Shown in pieces: positions 1 to 5,842 of a stretch of DNA of 9,448 nt. The position numbers were made by a program, and so were the translations under genes. Below the pieces are notes generated by a model, which saw nothing but the letters and a program-made list of their open reading frames with translations, ran no database searches and was not told the origin of the DNA. This DNA is from CAZYTO01 sp964650405. Its GTDB lineage: Bacteria; Acidobacteriota; Thermoanaerobaculia; Gp7-AA8. The stretch is from assembly GCA_964650405.1 (NCBI GenBank), contig CAZYTO010000231.1, forward strand, positions 1 to 9,448, in the 5' to 3' direction. Each line of letters opens with the position of its first letter. Within the stretch, counting starts at the first letter, position 1.

Positions 1-278
1 GGCCGCCCTCCCCTGCCGCCACGGCCGCCGCCGTGTGCCGGCCGCTCCGAGCGGGGTGGTCCGGAGGATGCCGGTGCGGCCGCGGCGGCTTCCTGCGGCG
101 GCGGCTGGGTAGCTGCCTCGTTGATGTCGGCTTCGATGACGACGCGCTTCACGCCGCCGAGGAACCCTCGCTTTTCGAGCAGCACCCCGTAGGTGAGCTG
201 CCACCGCTCCACGCCGAACTGCTCCGCGGCGCTATTCAACGCCTCTTCGAGATTCCGTCCTTCGAAACGTTGCGACAT
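1..278 (-). CDS. jag: Jag/KhpB RNA-binding protein, N-terminal part (cut by window edge)
   Basis: Partial gene: 92 codons are visible and the 3' end lies beyond the left edge. The start MSQRFEGRNLEEALNSAAEQ, followed by a GVLLEKRGFLGG stretch (about residues 31-42), matches the Jag_N domain, including its characteristic KKGFLG-like motif (here EKRGFLG). From about residue 55 the sequence becomes a Pro/Ala-rich, then Gly/Arg-rich linker ending in GGGRGGRGGR, as expected before the KH and R3H RNA-binding domains, which are not in view. Jag/KhpB proteins bind RNA and, in Gram-positive bacteria, affect cell division and envelope growth; the role in this organism is inferred. The gene starts 14 nt after the yidC stop, and GAGGAG lies just upstream of the ATG. 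It is the last visible gene of the rpmH-rnpA-yidD-yidC-jag operon, the usual place for jag. Confidence 0.9.
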   Translation of the reverse strand, partial: MSQRFEGRNLEEALNSAAEQFGVERWQLTYGVLLEKRGFLGGVKRVVIEADINEAATQPPPQEAAAAAPASSGPPRSERPAHGGGRGGRGGR

Positions 279-292
279 AGGTCTCCTCGCCG

Positions 293-1993
293 TTACTGCT
301 TGTCGCCGTCGCGGTCATTGAACCGGTTCATGATCAACTGCTGAACGATCGTCAGAACGTTCTGCGCCAGCCAGTAGATCACGAGGCCGCTCGGGAACTC
401 CTTGAAGATCCACCCGAAGATCAGCGGCATGAACATGAACATCCGCTTCTGCGCCGGGTCGGCGGTGGTCGGCGTGATCATCTGCTGGATGAACATGGCC
501 ACCGTCATCAGCAGCGGCGTAATGTAGTACGGGTCCTTCAGCGACAGGTCGTGAATCCAGAAGATCCACGGCTGGCCGCGCAGCTCGATGGCGTGGGAGA
601 GCAGGTTGTAGAAGCCGATGAAGATGGGGAACTGGATGAGCAGCGGGAGGCAGCCCCCGGCAGGATTGACCCCTTCCTGCTGGTAGAGCTTCATCATCTC
701 CGTGTTCATCTTCTGGCGCTGATCGGCGTCGGTCTTGGCCTTCTTGTAGCGCCCCTTGATGGCCTCGATCTTCGGCTGCAGCTTCTGCATCTTCTTCATC
801 GAGTTCATCGACTTCTGCTGCAGCGGGAAGAGGACGAGCTTGATGAGTACGGTCAGGACGACGATGGCCCAGCCGTAGTTGTGCGTGTACTTGTTGATCC
901 AGACCAGGCAGACCAGGAAGAAGCGGGCGATGAGGCCGAACGTGCCGTACTGCAGCGTGCGTTCGAAGCCGTAGTTGTCCAGCACCGCGGTCTGCTTCGG
1001 CCCGAAGTAGGCGGCGCCCGAGCCGACGCCGTCTCCGTCGAGGTTGACGGCAGCGTAGAGGTCGCGGCGCTTCTCGCCCTTGATGGCCGTCGGAAAGTCG
1101 ATCGCCCGCAGCGAAGCGGCGCCGCCCTGGACCGGCTTGAGGGCGGTGAGGAAGTAGTTGTCCTCCACACCGACGAACTGCGCGCCTTCGTAGACGGAGA
1201 ACTGGGCCTTCTCGCGGTTGACGCTCTTGAGCGAGTCGGCGACCTGCGCCACGCCGTTGCCGGTGATGACGAAGCGGCTGTCGCTCTCTTCCTTCTCCAG
1301 GGTCCGGATGCCGGGGCCGATGCCGACGCGGACGTTGCGGCCCGGCGTGACCTGCACGTTCCAGGTGAAGAGGTACTCGTCCGTCAGCCGGAACGTCTTC
1401 GTGGCGCTGACGCCGTCGGCCGCCGCGTAGCGGAACGTCAGGACGCGTGTGCCGCTCTGGACCTGGTCATCGAGCGCGTAGAGCGCCGCGTTCAGGCGAG
1501 GCGCCAGGTTGTGGTCGGCGCTGTCCAGGGCGAAGGGAAAGTCCGTCCGCTGGGGGTCGCGCGACTTGACCAGCTCCACCAGGGAGCCGTCGTGATTCGT
1601 GTAGTGCTTCAGCTTGAACGACACGAGCTCCGCGCCGCGGTTCGAGAAGCGCGCCACGTAGTCGGGGGTATCGACCACGGCGACTTTCTGGGACTCAGCG
1701 GCGACCGGCGTCACGGGGACGGCCGGGCGGGCCGGAGCCACGCTGACCGGGGCGAGGGGCGCGGGGGCGGCGCTGGTGGTCGCGGTGGTCGCGGCGGCCG
1801 TGTCTGTCGTGCCGGTGCTGGACGTCGCGGTGGCACTCGGTTTCGGGGCCGACGTGCCGGACGCGGTCGACGTGACCGGCGGCTTCTCCGGTTGCGGGGT
1901 GGCGAGTTTGGGGAACAGCTTCGGAGCGGCCCACTGCAGGATCGCGATGAAGACGATCGAGATGAGGACGGCGGTTACGAGTCGCTTTTCCAT
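293..1993 (-). CDS. yidC: Membrane protein insertase YidC (Oxa1 family)
   Basis: Inserts and folds proteins in the inner membrane, alone or with SecYEG. The 566-residue protein begins MEKRLVTAVLISIVFIAIL, an uncleaved first membrane segment (about residues 5-23). A Pro/Ala/Thr/Ser-rich linker follows (about 34-102), then the periplasmic P1 domain (about 103-330) and the conserved insertase core (about 350-560) with NPAGGCLPLLIQFPIFIGFY, WIHDLSLKDPYYI and FPSGLVIYW. The functional positive charge of the second core segment is Lys385 (LIKLVLFPL), where E. coli has Arg366. The C-terminal tail is short, without the long Lys/Arg tail of some homologues. The ATG at 1993 is preferred because it lies 1 nt after the yidD stop (TAAGATG) and begins with the family-typical MEKR. 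An in-frame ATG at 2032 would overlap yidD by 38 nt. Translational coupling to yidD is likely. Confidence 0.97.
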   Translation of the reverse strand: MEKRLVTAVLISIVFIAILQWAAPKLFPKLATPQPEKPPVTSTASGTSAPKPSATATSSTGTTDTAAATTATTSAAPAPLAPVSVAPARPAVPVTPVAAESQKVAVVDTPDYVARFSNRGAELVSFKLKHYTNHDGSLVELVKSRDPQRTDFPFALDSADHNLAPRLNAALYALDDQVQSGTRVLTFRYAAADGVSATKTFRLTDEYLFTWNVQVTPGRNVRVGIGPGIRTLEKEESDSRFVITGNGVAQVADSLKSVNREKAQFSVYEGAQFVGVEDNYFLTALKPVQGGAASLRAIDFPTAIKGEKRRDLYAAVNLDGDGVGSGAAYFGPKQTAVLDNYGFERTLQYGTFGLIARFFLVCLVWINKYTHNYGWAIVVLTVLIKLVLFPLQQKSMNSMKKMQKLQPKIEAIKGRYKKAKTDADQRQKMNTEMMKLYQQEGVNPAGGCLPLLIQFPIFIGFYNLLSHAIELRGQPWIFWIHDLSLKDPYYITPLLMTVAMFIQQMITPTTADPAQKRMFMFMPLIFGWIFKEFPSGLVIYWLAQNVLTIVQQLIMNRFNDRDGDKQ

Positions 1994-1994
1994 C

Positions 1995-2204
1995 TTATGG
2001 GACGGGGTCCCAACCTCCAGGATTGAAAACATGGCAGCGCGAAAGGCGCCGCAGACCCAGCCAGACGCCGCGCATGGTGCCGTACTTTTCGATCGCCTGC
2101 ATCATGTAAACGGAGCAGGTGGGCTCGAAACGGCACATGGGCGGCAGGATGGGCGAGATGAATCGCTTGTAGAAACGGAGGGGAATGAGGGCGAGAGATC
2201 GCAT
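1995..2204 (-). CDS. yidD: Membrane protein insertion efficiency factor YidD
   Basis: A 69-residue protein of normal family length. It contains the family core RFYKRFISPILPPMCRFEPT (residues 10-29), the cysteines Cys24, Cys30 and Cys57, an AIEKYG stretch and the conserved end HVFNPGGWDPVP. YidD is a small inner-membrane-associated protein thought to help YidC insert substrates. The N-terminal amphipathic helix (about residues 4-20) is visible. The gene sits 6 nt after the rnpA stop and 1 nt before yidC, the usual order. No clear Shine-Dalgarno sequence precedes the ATG, so translation probably depends on ribosomes finishing rnpA. A longer frame (1975-2379) covers the same DNA but encodes no recognisable protein. 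The cysteine-rich core leaves little doubt about identity. Confidence 0.95.
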   Translation of the reverse strand: MRSLALIPLRFYKRFISPILPPMCRFEPTCSVYMMQAIEKYGTMRGVWLGLRRLSRCHVFNPGGWDPVP

Positions 2205-2210
2205 CGCACA

Positions 2211-2582
2211 TCAGGCGCGCGTCTCGTCGGCGAGGCGTCGCAGGGCGCGCTCGAGGTCGCGGCTGTAGTCGCGGAAGGCGGCCGCAGCGGCGTTCGGCTT
2301 CACGTTCACGACGATATCCAACGACGGTCGGTCCAGATCGAGCGGGCCACGCTGACGGCGGTATGCTTCGCGGGTCCACCGCTTGAGACGATTACGGACG
2401 TTTGCTTTCCCGAGTTTCTTCGTCGCGGTGACACCGAGCCGTGAATGGTCAAGCTCGTTGCCCGCGAAGAAGACGACGCAAAAGCGCGAAAAAAATTTGC
2501 GGCCCGTCTCATACACCCGAAGGAACTCGCGCCGTTTCGCCAGGCGCTTCTCCCTGGGCAGAGCCTCGGGCCGCGGATCCAC
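2211..2582 (-). CDS. rnpA: Ribonuclease P protein component (RnpA, C5 protein)
   Basis: Protein subunit of RNase P, which works with the rnpB RNA (not in this window) to remove the 5' leader from precursor tRNAs. The 123-residue basic protein has the family hallmarks: LAKRREFLRVYETGRKF near the N-terminus (residues 14-30) and RLGVTATKKLGKANVRNRLK (48-67), containing the RNR signature at 63-65 that contacts the catalytic RNA, followed by a KRWTREAYR stretch. The start codon is GTG at 2582-2580; no in-frame ATG, GTG or TTG lies between it and rpmH. A weak GGAA lies 7 nt upstream, so initiation may be modest or coupled to rpmH, whose stop is 29 nt away. The C-terminal third is Ala/Arg-rich and less conserved, as usual. 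Confidence 0.95.
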   Translation of the reverse strand: MDPRPEALPREKRLAKRREFLRVYETGRKFFSRFCVVFFAGNELDHSRLGVTATKKLGKANVRNRLKRWTREAYRRQRGPLDLDRPSLDIVVNVKPNAAAAAFRDYSRDLERALRRLADETRA

Positions 2583-2611
2583 CGGAAGGTTCCGGCCGCT
2601 TCGGCATCCGC

Positions 2612-2746
2612 CTAGACGGCGAGACGCTTGCGGCCCTTACGGCGACGGCGCGACAGGACGGCCTGTCCGTCCTTGGTGCGCATCCGGACGAGGAAGCCGT
2701 GCGTGCGCTTGCGACGGCGGTTGTTCGGCTGATACGTACGCTTCAT
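2612..2746 (-). CDS. rpmH: 50S ribosomal protein L34
   Basis: A 44-codon gene read by translating the minus strand. It begins MKRTYQPNNRRRKRTHGFLV and ends RRRRKGRKRLAV before a TAG stop, an almost textbook L34: very basic, with the KRT(Y/F)QP start and the THGF segment. L34 is a small protein of the large ribosomal subunit. GAGGG lies 7 nt before the ATG, a good ribosome binding site that fits high expression. The gene is the first of the minus-strand operon, directly downstream of the strong-looking promoter at 2775-2803, and 29 nt before rnpA. The rpmH-rnpA pair beside oriC is widely conserved in bacteria. Confidence 0.97.
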   Translation of the reverse strand: MKRTYQPNNRRRKRTHGFLVRMRTKDGQAVLSRRRRKGRKRLAV

Positions 2747-2774
2747 GACTTAACCCTCTGAAAAGAAAGCGGTG

Positions 2775-2803
2775 AGTATAGCGACCGCTCGACACGTGGT
2801 CAA
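2775..2803 (-). promoter_or_regulatory. Sigma-70-type promoter for the rpmH-rnpA-yidD-yidC-jag operon
   Basis: On the minus strand TTGACC (2803-2798) and TATACT (2780-2775) are separated by exactly 17 nt, close to the sigma-70 consensus in both boxes and in spacing. Transcription would start near 2768, giving a leader of roughly 22 nt before the rpmH ATG that contains its GAGGG ribosome binding site. It is the best promoter-like sequence in the window and stands where a ribosomal-protein promoter is expected. Confidence 0.75.
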
Positions 2804-2932
2804 TGAGGGCGCTAGGCATTGCGGCCAAACTCCAGGCTCCGAGGGGTTATTCCTCCCTGGGGCCAGCGGCAGACGGGCGGGCGACGAGCGGGGCAGGTCG
2901 TCACGAGCTGATCTGATTCGGTGCGTTTTCCC

Positions 2933-2962
2933 TTGCATCGCTGCGCCAAACGCGACTAGACT
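2933..2962 (+). promoter_or_regulatory. Candidate dnaA promoter
   Basis: TTGCAT (2933-2938) and TAGACT (2957-2962) are separated by 18 nt. Each hexamer matches the consensus at four positions, so this is plausible but not strong. A start near 2969 would give a leader of about 75 nt running through the DnaA boxes at 2987-3017. Bound DnaA would then sit just downstream of the start site and could repress its own gene, a common arrangement. The assignment is inferred. Confidence 0.4.
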
Positions 2963-2986
2963 GCCTCCCCCAATCCAGCGAAAAGA

Positions 2987-3017
2987 TTTTCCACAACTGT
3001 GGAAAACTTGTGGATTA
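2987..3017. other. Probable oriC DnaA-box cluster between rpmH and dnaA
   Basis: Three DnaA-box-like 9-mers lie side by side: TTTTCCACA (2987-2995), TGTGGAAAA (2998-3006, the same box inverted) and TGTGGATTA (3009-3017, reverse complement TAATCCACA). Each differs from the consensus TTATCCACA at one base. Successive boxes start exactly 11 bp apart, about one helical turn, and the first two form the perfect palindrome TTTTCCACAACTGTGGAAAA. The surrounding 2980-3020 stretch is clearly richer in A+T than the rest of the window. The position, between divergent rpmH and dnaA, is a classic origin site. Melting here and the unwinding element itself are not demonstrated. The rest of the 298-nt spacer shows only the two promoters. 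Confidence 0.72.
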
Positions 3018-3044
3018 TCAGACAGATACAGCCTCCCTCCGTCC

Positions 3045-4355
3045 ATGAATGTTTGGCGACAAGTTCTCGACCGCCTGGAGCAAGTCGTTGAGAAGACGGA
3101 GTATGACACCTGGTTCGCGCCGACCCGCTTTCTGGCCCGGAAAGGCGACACCGTGGACGTCGGCGTTCCCTCCCAGCAGTTCATCGAGGAAATCCGGGAG
3201 CGTTACGGTGCTCAGATCCGCTTGATCCTCGACAACGTGTCCCACGGGCGGATCAATCTCCAGTTCATCGCGGACGCCGACTCGGAACCGGACGGGACGT
3301 TGTTCAGCCCGCCCGCGCCGCCGCCAAGCGACTTCTCTCCGCCCCGTTTCGGCACCCGGTACCGTTTCGACACCTTCGTGGTCGGCAGCTCGAATCAGCT
3401 TGCCCATGCGGCCTCGAAAGCCTCCGCCGAGAATCCGGGCGGAGCCTACAACCCGCTGTTCATCTACGGTGGCGCCGGCCTCGGCAAGACCCATCTCATC
3501 CAGGCCATCGGCCAGGAGCTCCTCGAGTCGAACCCGGCTCTCAAAGTCGTCTACATGTCCGCGGATTCATTCACCAGCGAGCTGATCGCCTCCATCCGCT
3601 ACGACAAGATGCATCAGTTCCGTGAGCGCTATCGTTCCGCCGATGCCCTGTTGCTCGACGACATCCAATTCCTTGCCGGCAAGGAGCGCACGCAGGAAGA
3701 GTTCTTCCATACGTTCAACGCCCTCCACCAGGCGCAGAAACAGATCGTCTTCACCTCCGATGCTCCGCCACGAGACATTCCCACGCTGGAAGAACGTCTT
3801 CGCTCGCGCTTCGAGTGGGGCCTCATCGCCGACATCCAGCCGCCGGACCTCGAAACCCGGATCGCCATCCTGCGGAAGAAGGCGGAGGAGAAGCAGATCG
3901 ATCTGCCTCACGAGGCCGCGCTCTTCATCGCCGAGCGCGTTCTCTACAGCGTCCGCGAGCTGGAGGGTCACCTCAACAAGCTCGCCATCTACGCGTCACT
4001 GGCGGGTAAGCCCATCAGCCTGGACATGGCCAAGGAAGCGTTGAAAGCGCTGCTCGACAAGGAGAACAAGCCGATCACGGCCAACGAAATCCTCCGCGTC
4101 GTAGCCGCGCACTACGCCATCAAGATCTCAGAGTTGAAGTCGAAGTCGAACCAGCGAACCATCGCCTTTCCACGGCAGGTGGCCATGTATCTCTGCAAGG
4201 AGCTCACGGACCTCTCCTACCCGGAGATCGGGCGGATCTTCAACAACAAGCATCACTCCACCGTGATGTACTCGGTGGAAAAGATCGACGAATTGAAGGA
4301 TGACAACTCCGATCTGGCTCGAACGCTGGAGATGCTCGCGAAGCAGTTCCGGTGA
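3045..4355 (+). CDS. dnaA: Chromosomal replication initiator protein DnaA
   Basis: AAA+ ATPase that binds DnaA boxes and opens the origin. The 436-residue protein has all four domains: domain I (about 1-75, MNVWRQVLDRLEQVVEKTEYDTWFAPTRF), a short linker (about 76-105), the ATPase domain III with Walker A GGAGLGKT (142-149), Walker B LLDDIQF (203-209) and the RLRSRFEWG arginine-finger region, and the DNA-binding domain IV (about 340-436). Domain IV is unusual. By alignment on the shared PRQ and PEIG motifs, E. coli Arg399 is Asn369 here, and the GGRDHTTV signature is NNKHHSTV (400-407), with His403 replacing Asp433. The ATG at 3045 is chosen because the homologous sequence begins there; the open frame continues back to 2772 but is not DnaA-like. 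No good Shine-Dalgarno precedes it. Divergent from rpmH, upstream of dnaN. Confidence 0.97.
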   Translation: MNVWRQVLDRLEQVVEKTEYDTWFAPTRFLARKGDTVDVGVPSQQFIEEIRERYGAQIRLILDNVSHGRINLQFIADADSEPDGTLFSPPAPPPSDFSPPRFGTRYRFDTFVVGSSNQLAHAASKASAENPGGAYNPLFIYGGAGLGKTHLIQAIGQELLESNPALKVVYMSADSFTSELIASIRYDKMHQFRERYRSADALLLDDIQFLAGKERTQEEFFHTFNALHQAQKQIVFTSDAPPRDIPTLEERLRSRFEWGLIADIQPPDLETRIAILRKKAEEKQIDLPHEAALFIAERVLYSVRELEGHLNKLAIYASLAGKPISLDMAKEALKALLDKENKPITANEILRVVAAHYAIKISELKSKSNQRTIAFPRQVAMYLCKELTDLSYPEIGRIFNNKHHSTVMYSVEKIDELKDDNSDLARTLEMLAKQFR

Positions 4356-4372
4356 AGCAGTTTCGATAAAGT

Positions 4373-4471
4373 TGAGGAAGACGCTGAGGAAAAGCTGTGG
4401 AGTTTTTCGTTCCCGGGGCGACGTCTCCCAAAACTGCGGAAAACGGCCCCTTTCTCCGCTGGTTTTCCTCA
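4373..4471. other. Second set of degenerate DnaA-box-like 9-mers in the dnaA-dnaN spacer
   Basis: The spacer contains a family of 9-mers resembling the oriC boxes: TGAGGAAGA (4373-4381), TGAGGAAAA (4385-4393), TGTGGAGTT (4396-4404), TGCGGAAAA (4435-4443) and, inverted, TTTTCCTCA (4463-4471). The first three start 12 and 11 bp apart, matching the phasing of the main cluster. TGAGGAAAA and TTTTCCTCA are exact complements. All differ from the consensus DnaA box at two or more positions, so function is inferred from repetition, spacing and location. The arrangement recalls bipartite origins that flank dnaA, as in Bacillus subtilis and Helicobacter pylori. Confidence 0.4.
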
Positions 4472-4501
4472 CCGAAACCCGCAAGCTTCGGAGCCCGCGA
4501 C

Positions 4502-4510
4502 TGCTATACT
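4502..4510 (+). promoter_or_regulatory. Candidate extended -10 promoter for dnaN
   Basis: TGC followed by TATACT makes an extended -10 element (TGnTATAAT-like). No convincing -35 hexamer lies 16-18 nt upstream, which extended -10 promoters can tolerate. A start near 4517 would leave a leader of about 84 nt containing a short CCACTA-type direct repeat (about 4553-4569). It would let dnaN be transcribed apart from dnaA. Confidence 0.35.
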
Positions 4511-4600
4511 TTCCAGATCTTTGCAACGGTTGTCTGCATTCTCCGCACGCATCCACTACCACTACCACCAAGTAAAAAGACCTTGTTCTAAGGAAGAGAC

Positions 4601-5737
4601 ATGGAGCTGACCGTCGCGAAAGCTGACCTCCAGAAAGAGCTGCAGCTTTGCCAGGGTGTCGTCGAGAAACGCTCGACGATTCCGATCCTCTCGAATGTTT
4701 TGCTGAAGGCCGCGGACGGACGGCTGCAGATCGCCGCGACAGACCTCGACGTCACGATTCTGAGCTCCTGCGAGGCGAAGATCACGACCCCGGGCGGCGT
4801 CACCATCGAGGCCAAGCGCTTCTTCGACATCGTCCGGTCGCTGCCTGACGACGACGTCCACATCGCCATGCAGGAAAACAACCAGATGCTGATCGAGTCG
4901 GGTACGGCGAAGTTCCGGCTCCTGGGGCTTCCTGCCGAGGATTACCCGACCCTGCCGAGCGTCGACGTGCGGGAGTCGTTCACCATCCCGCTCGATGAGT
5001 TGAAGACGATGGTGGCCAAGGTGAAGTTCGCCATCACGCACGAAGAGACCCGCTTCCAGCTCAACGGCGCGCTGCTGAAAGTGCAGCCGAGTAAGATGGA
5101 GATGGTTGCCACAGACGGCCATCGCATGGCCCTCATCAACTTCCCCCAGGGCAACGGCTCGGGCGGAGGCAAGAAGAAGGGCAGCGACCTCACCATCCTC
5201 ATTCCGCGCAAGGCACTCGAGGAGATCCTTCGCCTCGAAGCCAGCGAAGAAGGCGGTACCGTCCGTTTCGGGGTCTCCGAAAACCATCTCTTTTTCGAAG
5301 CGGCCGAGCGTAGGCTCCTGGCGCGCATGATCGACGTCAACTTCCCGAACTACATGGAAGTGATCTCCCGCGACAACGACCGGCACGTGATGGTCGATCG
5401 CGAGCGTCTCCTCTCCACCATCCGGCGCATCTCGCTCGTGGCCAACGAGCGGACACGCGCTGTCCGCTTCGATTTCGCCCCAGGCAAACTCACGGTTTCG
5501 TCGACGAATCCCGAGCTCGGCGACGCACGTGAGACCGTTCCCATCGACTACGCCGGCAATCCGTTCTTCGTCGGTCTCAACGCGGCCTACGTCACGGACT
5601 TCCTTGCCGCTATCGACACACCCAGCGTCTCGCTCGACCTGAAGGACGAGAACTCGCAGTGCATCGGCCGCCCGCAGGCCCAGGACGAGCTGCCCTACGA
5701 GTACCTCTACGTCGTCATGCCGATGCGGCTGGCATGA
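4601..5737 (+). CDS. dnaN: DNA polymerase III beta subunit (sliding clamp)
   Basis: Forms the homodimeric ring that tethers DNA polymerase III and other replication and repair proteins to DNA. The 378 residues fit the family length (about 365-380), in three similar clamp domains (about 1-122, 123-253, 254-378). Recognisable pieces are VEKRSTIPILSNVLLKA (21-37), the LLGLPAEDYPTLP segment (about 107-119), the ATDGHRMA motif (170-177) and the conserved C-terminal end YVVMPMRLA. A Gly/Lys-rich insert, NGSGGGKKKGSD (185-196), lies in domain 2, probably a surface loop. The ATG is supported by AAGGA 6 nt upstream (4590-4594). The gene follows dnaA after a 245-nt spacer that may hold origin sequences and its own promoter. 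recF follows after 102 nt filled by a palindromic repeat. Confidence 0.97.
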   Translation: MELTVAKADLQKELQLCQGVVEKRSTIPILSNVLLKAADGRLQIAATDLDVTILSSCEAKITTPGGVTIEAKRFFDIVRSLPDDDVHIAMQENNQMLIESGTAKFRLLGLPAEDYPTLPSVDVRESFTIPLDELKTMVAKVKFAITHEETRFQLNGALLKVQPSKMEMVATDGHRMALINFPQGNGSGGGKKKGSDLTILIPRKALEEILRLEASEEGGTVRFGVSENHLFFEAAERRLLARMIDVNFPNYMEVISRDNDRHVMVDRERLLSTIRRISLVANERTRAVRFDFAPGKLTVSSTNPELGDARETVPIDYAGNPFFVGLNAAYVTDFLAAIDTPSVSLDLKDENSQCIGRPQAQDELPYEYLYVVMPMRLA

Positions 5738-5742
5738 GAATC

Positions 5743-5835
5743 AATTTATCCTGAGCGAAGCGAAGGATCTGGAGATCGACCGCGCTGAGGTGAAAGCCGG
5801 CAGATCCTTCGTCGCTTCGCTCCTCAGGATAAATT
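5743..5835. repeat. Imperfect palindromic (REP/MITE-like) element between dnaN and recF
   Basis: The left arm (5743-5770, 28 nt) and right arm (5802-5835, 34 nt) are inverted copies around a 31-nt loop. Aligned, the arms are identical apart from two 3-nt insertions in the right arm (TCG at about 5812 and CTC at about 5823), giving a long stem with two small bulges. The left arm contains TCCTGAGCGAAGCGAAGGAT. Palindromes of this CCTGAGCGAAGCGAAGG kind are, from memory, abundant intergenic repeats in several bacterial groups; that cannot be checked here. No U-tract follows on either strand, so it is not a typical intrinsic terminator. The right arm contains the recF ribosome binding site. Confidence 0.85.
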
Positions 5836-5842
5836 TGAAGTG
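5826..5842 (+). promoter_or_regulatory. recF ribosome binding site inside the right arm of the palindrome
   Basis: AGGA (5826-5829) lies 10 nt before the GTG start at 5840 and is the only Shine-Dalgarno-like sequence upstream of recF. In a transcript running from dnaN it would pair with TCCT (5749-5752) of the left arm, so the hairpin could hide the site from ribosomes. Inference from sequence only. Confidence 0.5.

Noticed and set aside
551..2026. 491-codon open frame on the plus strand
   Set aside because: Antisense shadow of yidC with biased composition and no family resemblance.
1994..2032. Earlier yidC start at 2032
   Set aside because: It adds MFSILEVGTPSHK, not seen in YidC, and overlaps yidD. 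The ATG at 1993 gives the usual MEKR start directly after the yidD stop.
1975..2379. 134-codon minus-strand frame spanning yidD and part of rnpA
   Set aside because: It overlaps two well-identified genes in another frame and its Arg/Pro-rich product matches nothing I recognise.
2772..3044. Upstream extension of dnaA by 91 codons
   Set aside because: The extension runs through the promoter and DnaA boxes, has no resemblance to DnaA, and domain I begins at MNVWRQVL (3045).
4553..4569. CCACTA-type short direct repeat upstream of dnaN
   Set aside because: Only about three imperfect 6-base units. It may be chance and has no known role, so it is not listed as a separate feature.
5743..5835. Intrinsic terminator after dnaN
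   Set aside because: The stem is long but lacks a T-run on either strand, is bulged, and continues into the recF ribosome binding site. A dispersed repeat is the better reading.
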